From NCBI GenBank assembly GCA_937894185.1, contig CALCSA010000293.1, forward strand, positions 1 through 6,484: 6,484 nucleotides of DNA, read 5' to 3'. The notes under the pieces are model-generated. The model ran no database searches, was not told the origin of the DNA, and worked only from the letters and a program-made list of their open reading frames with translations. Origin of the DNA: an uncultured Clostridia bacterium (lineage in GTDB: Bacteria; Bacillota; Clostridia; Oscillospirales; Ruminococcaceae). Below are positions 6,210 to 6,484 of this stretch, one piece after another (position 1 is the first letter of the stretch; each line of letters opens with the position of its first letter). Made by a program: the position numbers and the translations under genes.

Positions 6210-6259
6210 TTGCCTTACAGAGCCCGGATGTGGTATCATAGCCCGTAAGGGTTATGATA
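6210..6259 (+). promoter_or_regulatory. possible promoter with overlapping 26-bp dyad
   Basis: A weak -35 (TTGCCT, 6210-6215) and a better -10 (TATCAT, 6234-6239) are 18 bp apart. The -10 box begins a dyad: TATCATAGCCC (6234-6244), GTAA, GGGTTATGATA (6249-6259), with 10 of 11 DNA pairs matching. As DNA it is placed like a repressor operator covering the -10 and start site. As RNA it would be an 11-bp stem (one G-U) closed by a GNRA-type GUAA loop. From 6260 to the next gene at 6380 I see only a TTGACA (6287-6292) without a convincing -10, and no riboswitch I recognise. Confidence 0.4.
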
Positions 6260-6379
6260 TTCCCATTGCGGAATTGGCGGCGCTTTTTGACACAGTAACC
6301 GGTGGCGAAGGATCAGCAGGACCGGATAAGGGCGGCGGCCTGTCTAGAGAATGCTAAAACAAGTGGGTGGAGAGGGCAA

Positions 6380-6484
6380 ATGAAAAGGCAAACAGAGGGC
6401 TTTGGCATCGGTGCTTATCTGGCATTGAGCATCGCCGTGGCGGCGGTGTTTTTTCTCTGCGTCTGCGCCGGGAGCGTCCCGGCC
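6380..6484 (+). CDS. membrane protein N-terminus, probable FecCD-type ABC permease
   Basis: Only the first 35 codons are inside the window. ATG 6380 is preceded by GGAGAGGG (6369-6376), a good ribosome binding site. After a short charged start (MKRQTEG) comes one hydrophobic segment, about residues 10-29, ending in CVCAGSVPA. This resembles the first helix and the following GSVSIP-type motif of FecCD/BtuC permeases, which import iron chelates, heme or corrinoids with a binding protein and an ATPase (family knowledge). A corrinoid or metal-chelate importer would suit the cobalamin genes upstream, but 35 residues cannot settle the family or the substrate. Confidence 0.5.
   Translation, partial: MKRQTEGFGIGAYLALSIAVAAVFFLCVCAGSVPA

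Noticed and set aside
6287..6315. Second promoter with perfect TTGACA before the permease gene
   Set aside because: At 16-18 bp spacing the only candidates are AGGATC or GATCAG-like hexamers, a poor -10.
6124..6357. Open frame continuing past the regulator's stop, including KGYDIPIAELAALFD
   Set aside because: It has no start codon, runs through the terminator and the dyad, and matches no family I know. The protein-like look is probably chance in GC-rich DNA.
6190..6379. Cobalamin riboswitch upstream of the permease gene
   Set aside because: Expected from context, but the B12-box and the conserved core segments are not present.

Overview
The window reads as a GC-rich chromosomal segment from an anaerobic Gram-positive bacterium, most likely a Clostridia member of the Oscillospiraceae type. 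This is inferred from the mix of anaerobic-type corrin genes with a ferredoxin-linked 2-oxoacid oxidoreductase, from strong AGGAGG-like ribosome binding sites, and from compact gene packing. No rRNA or other taxonomic marker is present, so the placement is tentative. All supported genes are on the + strand.

Bases 1-2735 are part of a cobalamin (vitamin B12) biosynthesis cluster in the order cbiA (3' end only) - cobQ/cbiP - cbiC. Both glutamine-dependent amidases are damaged. cbiA changes frame near base 386, in a way best explained by a small deletion. cobQ has glycine where the catalytic cysteine of its glutaminase domain should be, and then a frameshift near base 1835 that stops the protein before its catalytic histidine. 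cbiC, which overlaps the old cobQ stop by one base, is full length with its motifs intact. A perfect 15-bp-arm hairpin follows it.

Bases 2787-6206 form a self-contained transcription unit: a near-consensus promoter (2871-2900), a perfect 17-bp palindrome at the expected transcription start, a leader with three 7-bp repeats, a possible 30-codon leader ORF whose stop overlaps the next start codon, then iorA, iorB and a GntR-family regulator, ending in a strong intrinsic terminator. IorAB is the indolepyruvate:ferredoxin oxidoreductase that oxidatively decarboxylates aryl-pyruvates made by transamination of aromatic amino acids and passes the electrons to ferredoxin. The GntR protein is the obvious candidate to bind the palindrome, which would make this a negatively autoregulated operon. 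That link is inference.

Bases 6207-6484 hold a second intergenic region with a 26-bp near-perfect dyad overlapping a possible -10 box, then the first 35 codons of a membrane protein whose start resembles FecCD-type ABC permeases (metal-chelate or corrinoid uptake).

No mobile element, CRISPR array, tRNA or rRNA was seen. The gene families are all known. The less ordinary points are the decay of the two B12 amidases beside an intact cbiC, and the layered control region in front of iorA.
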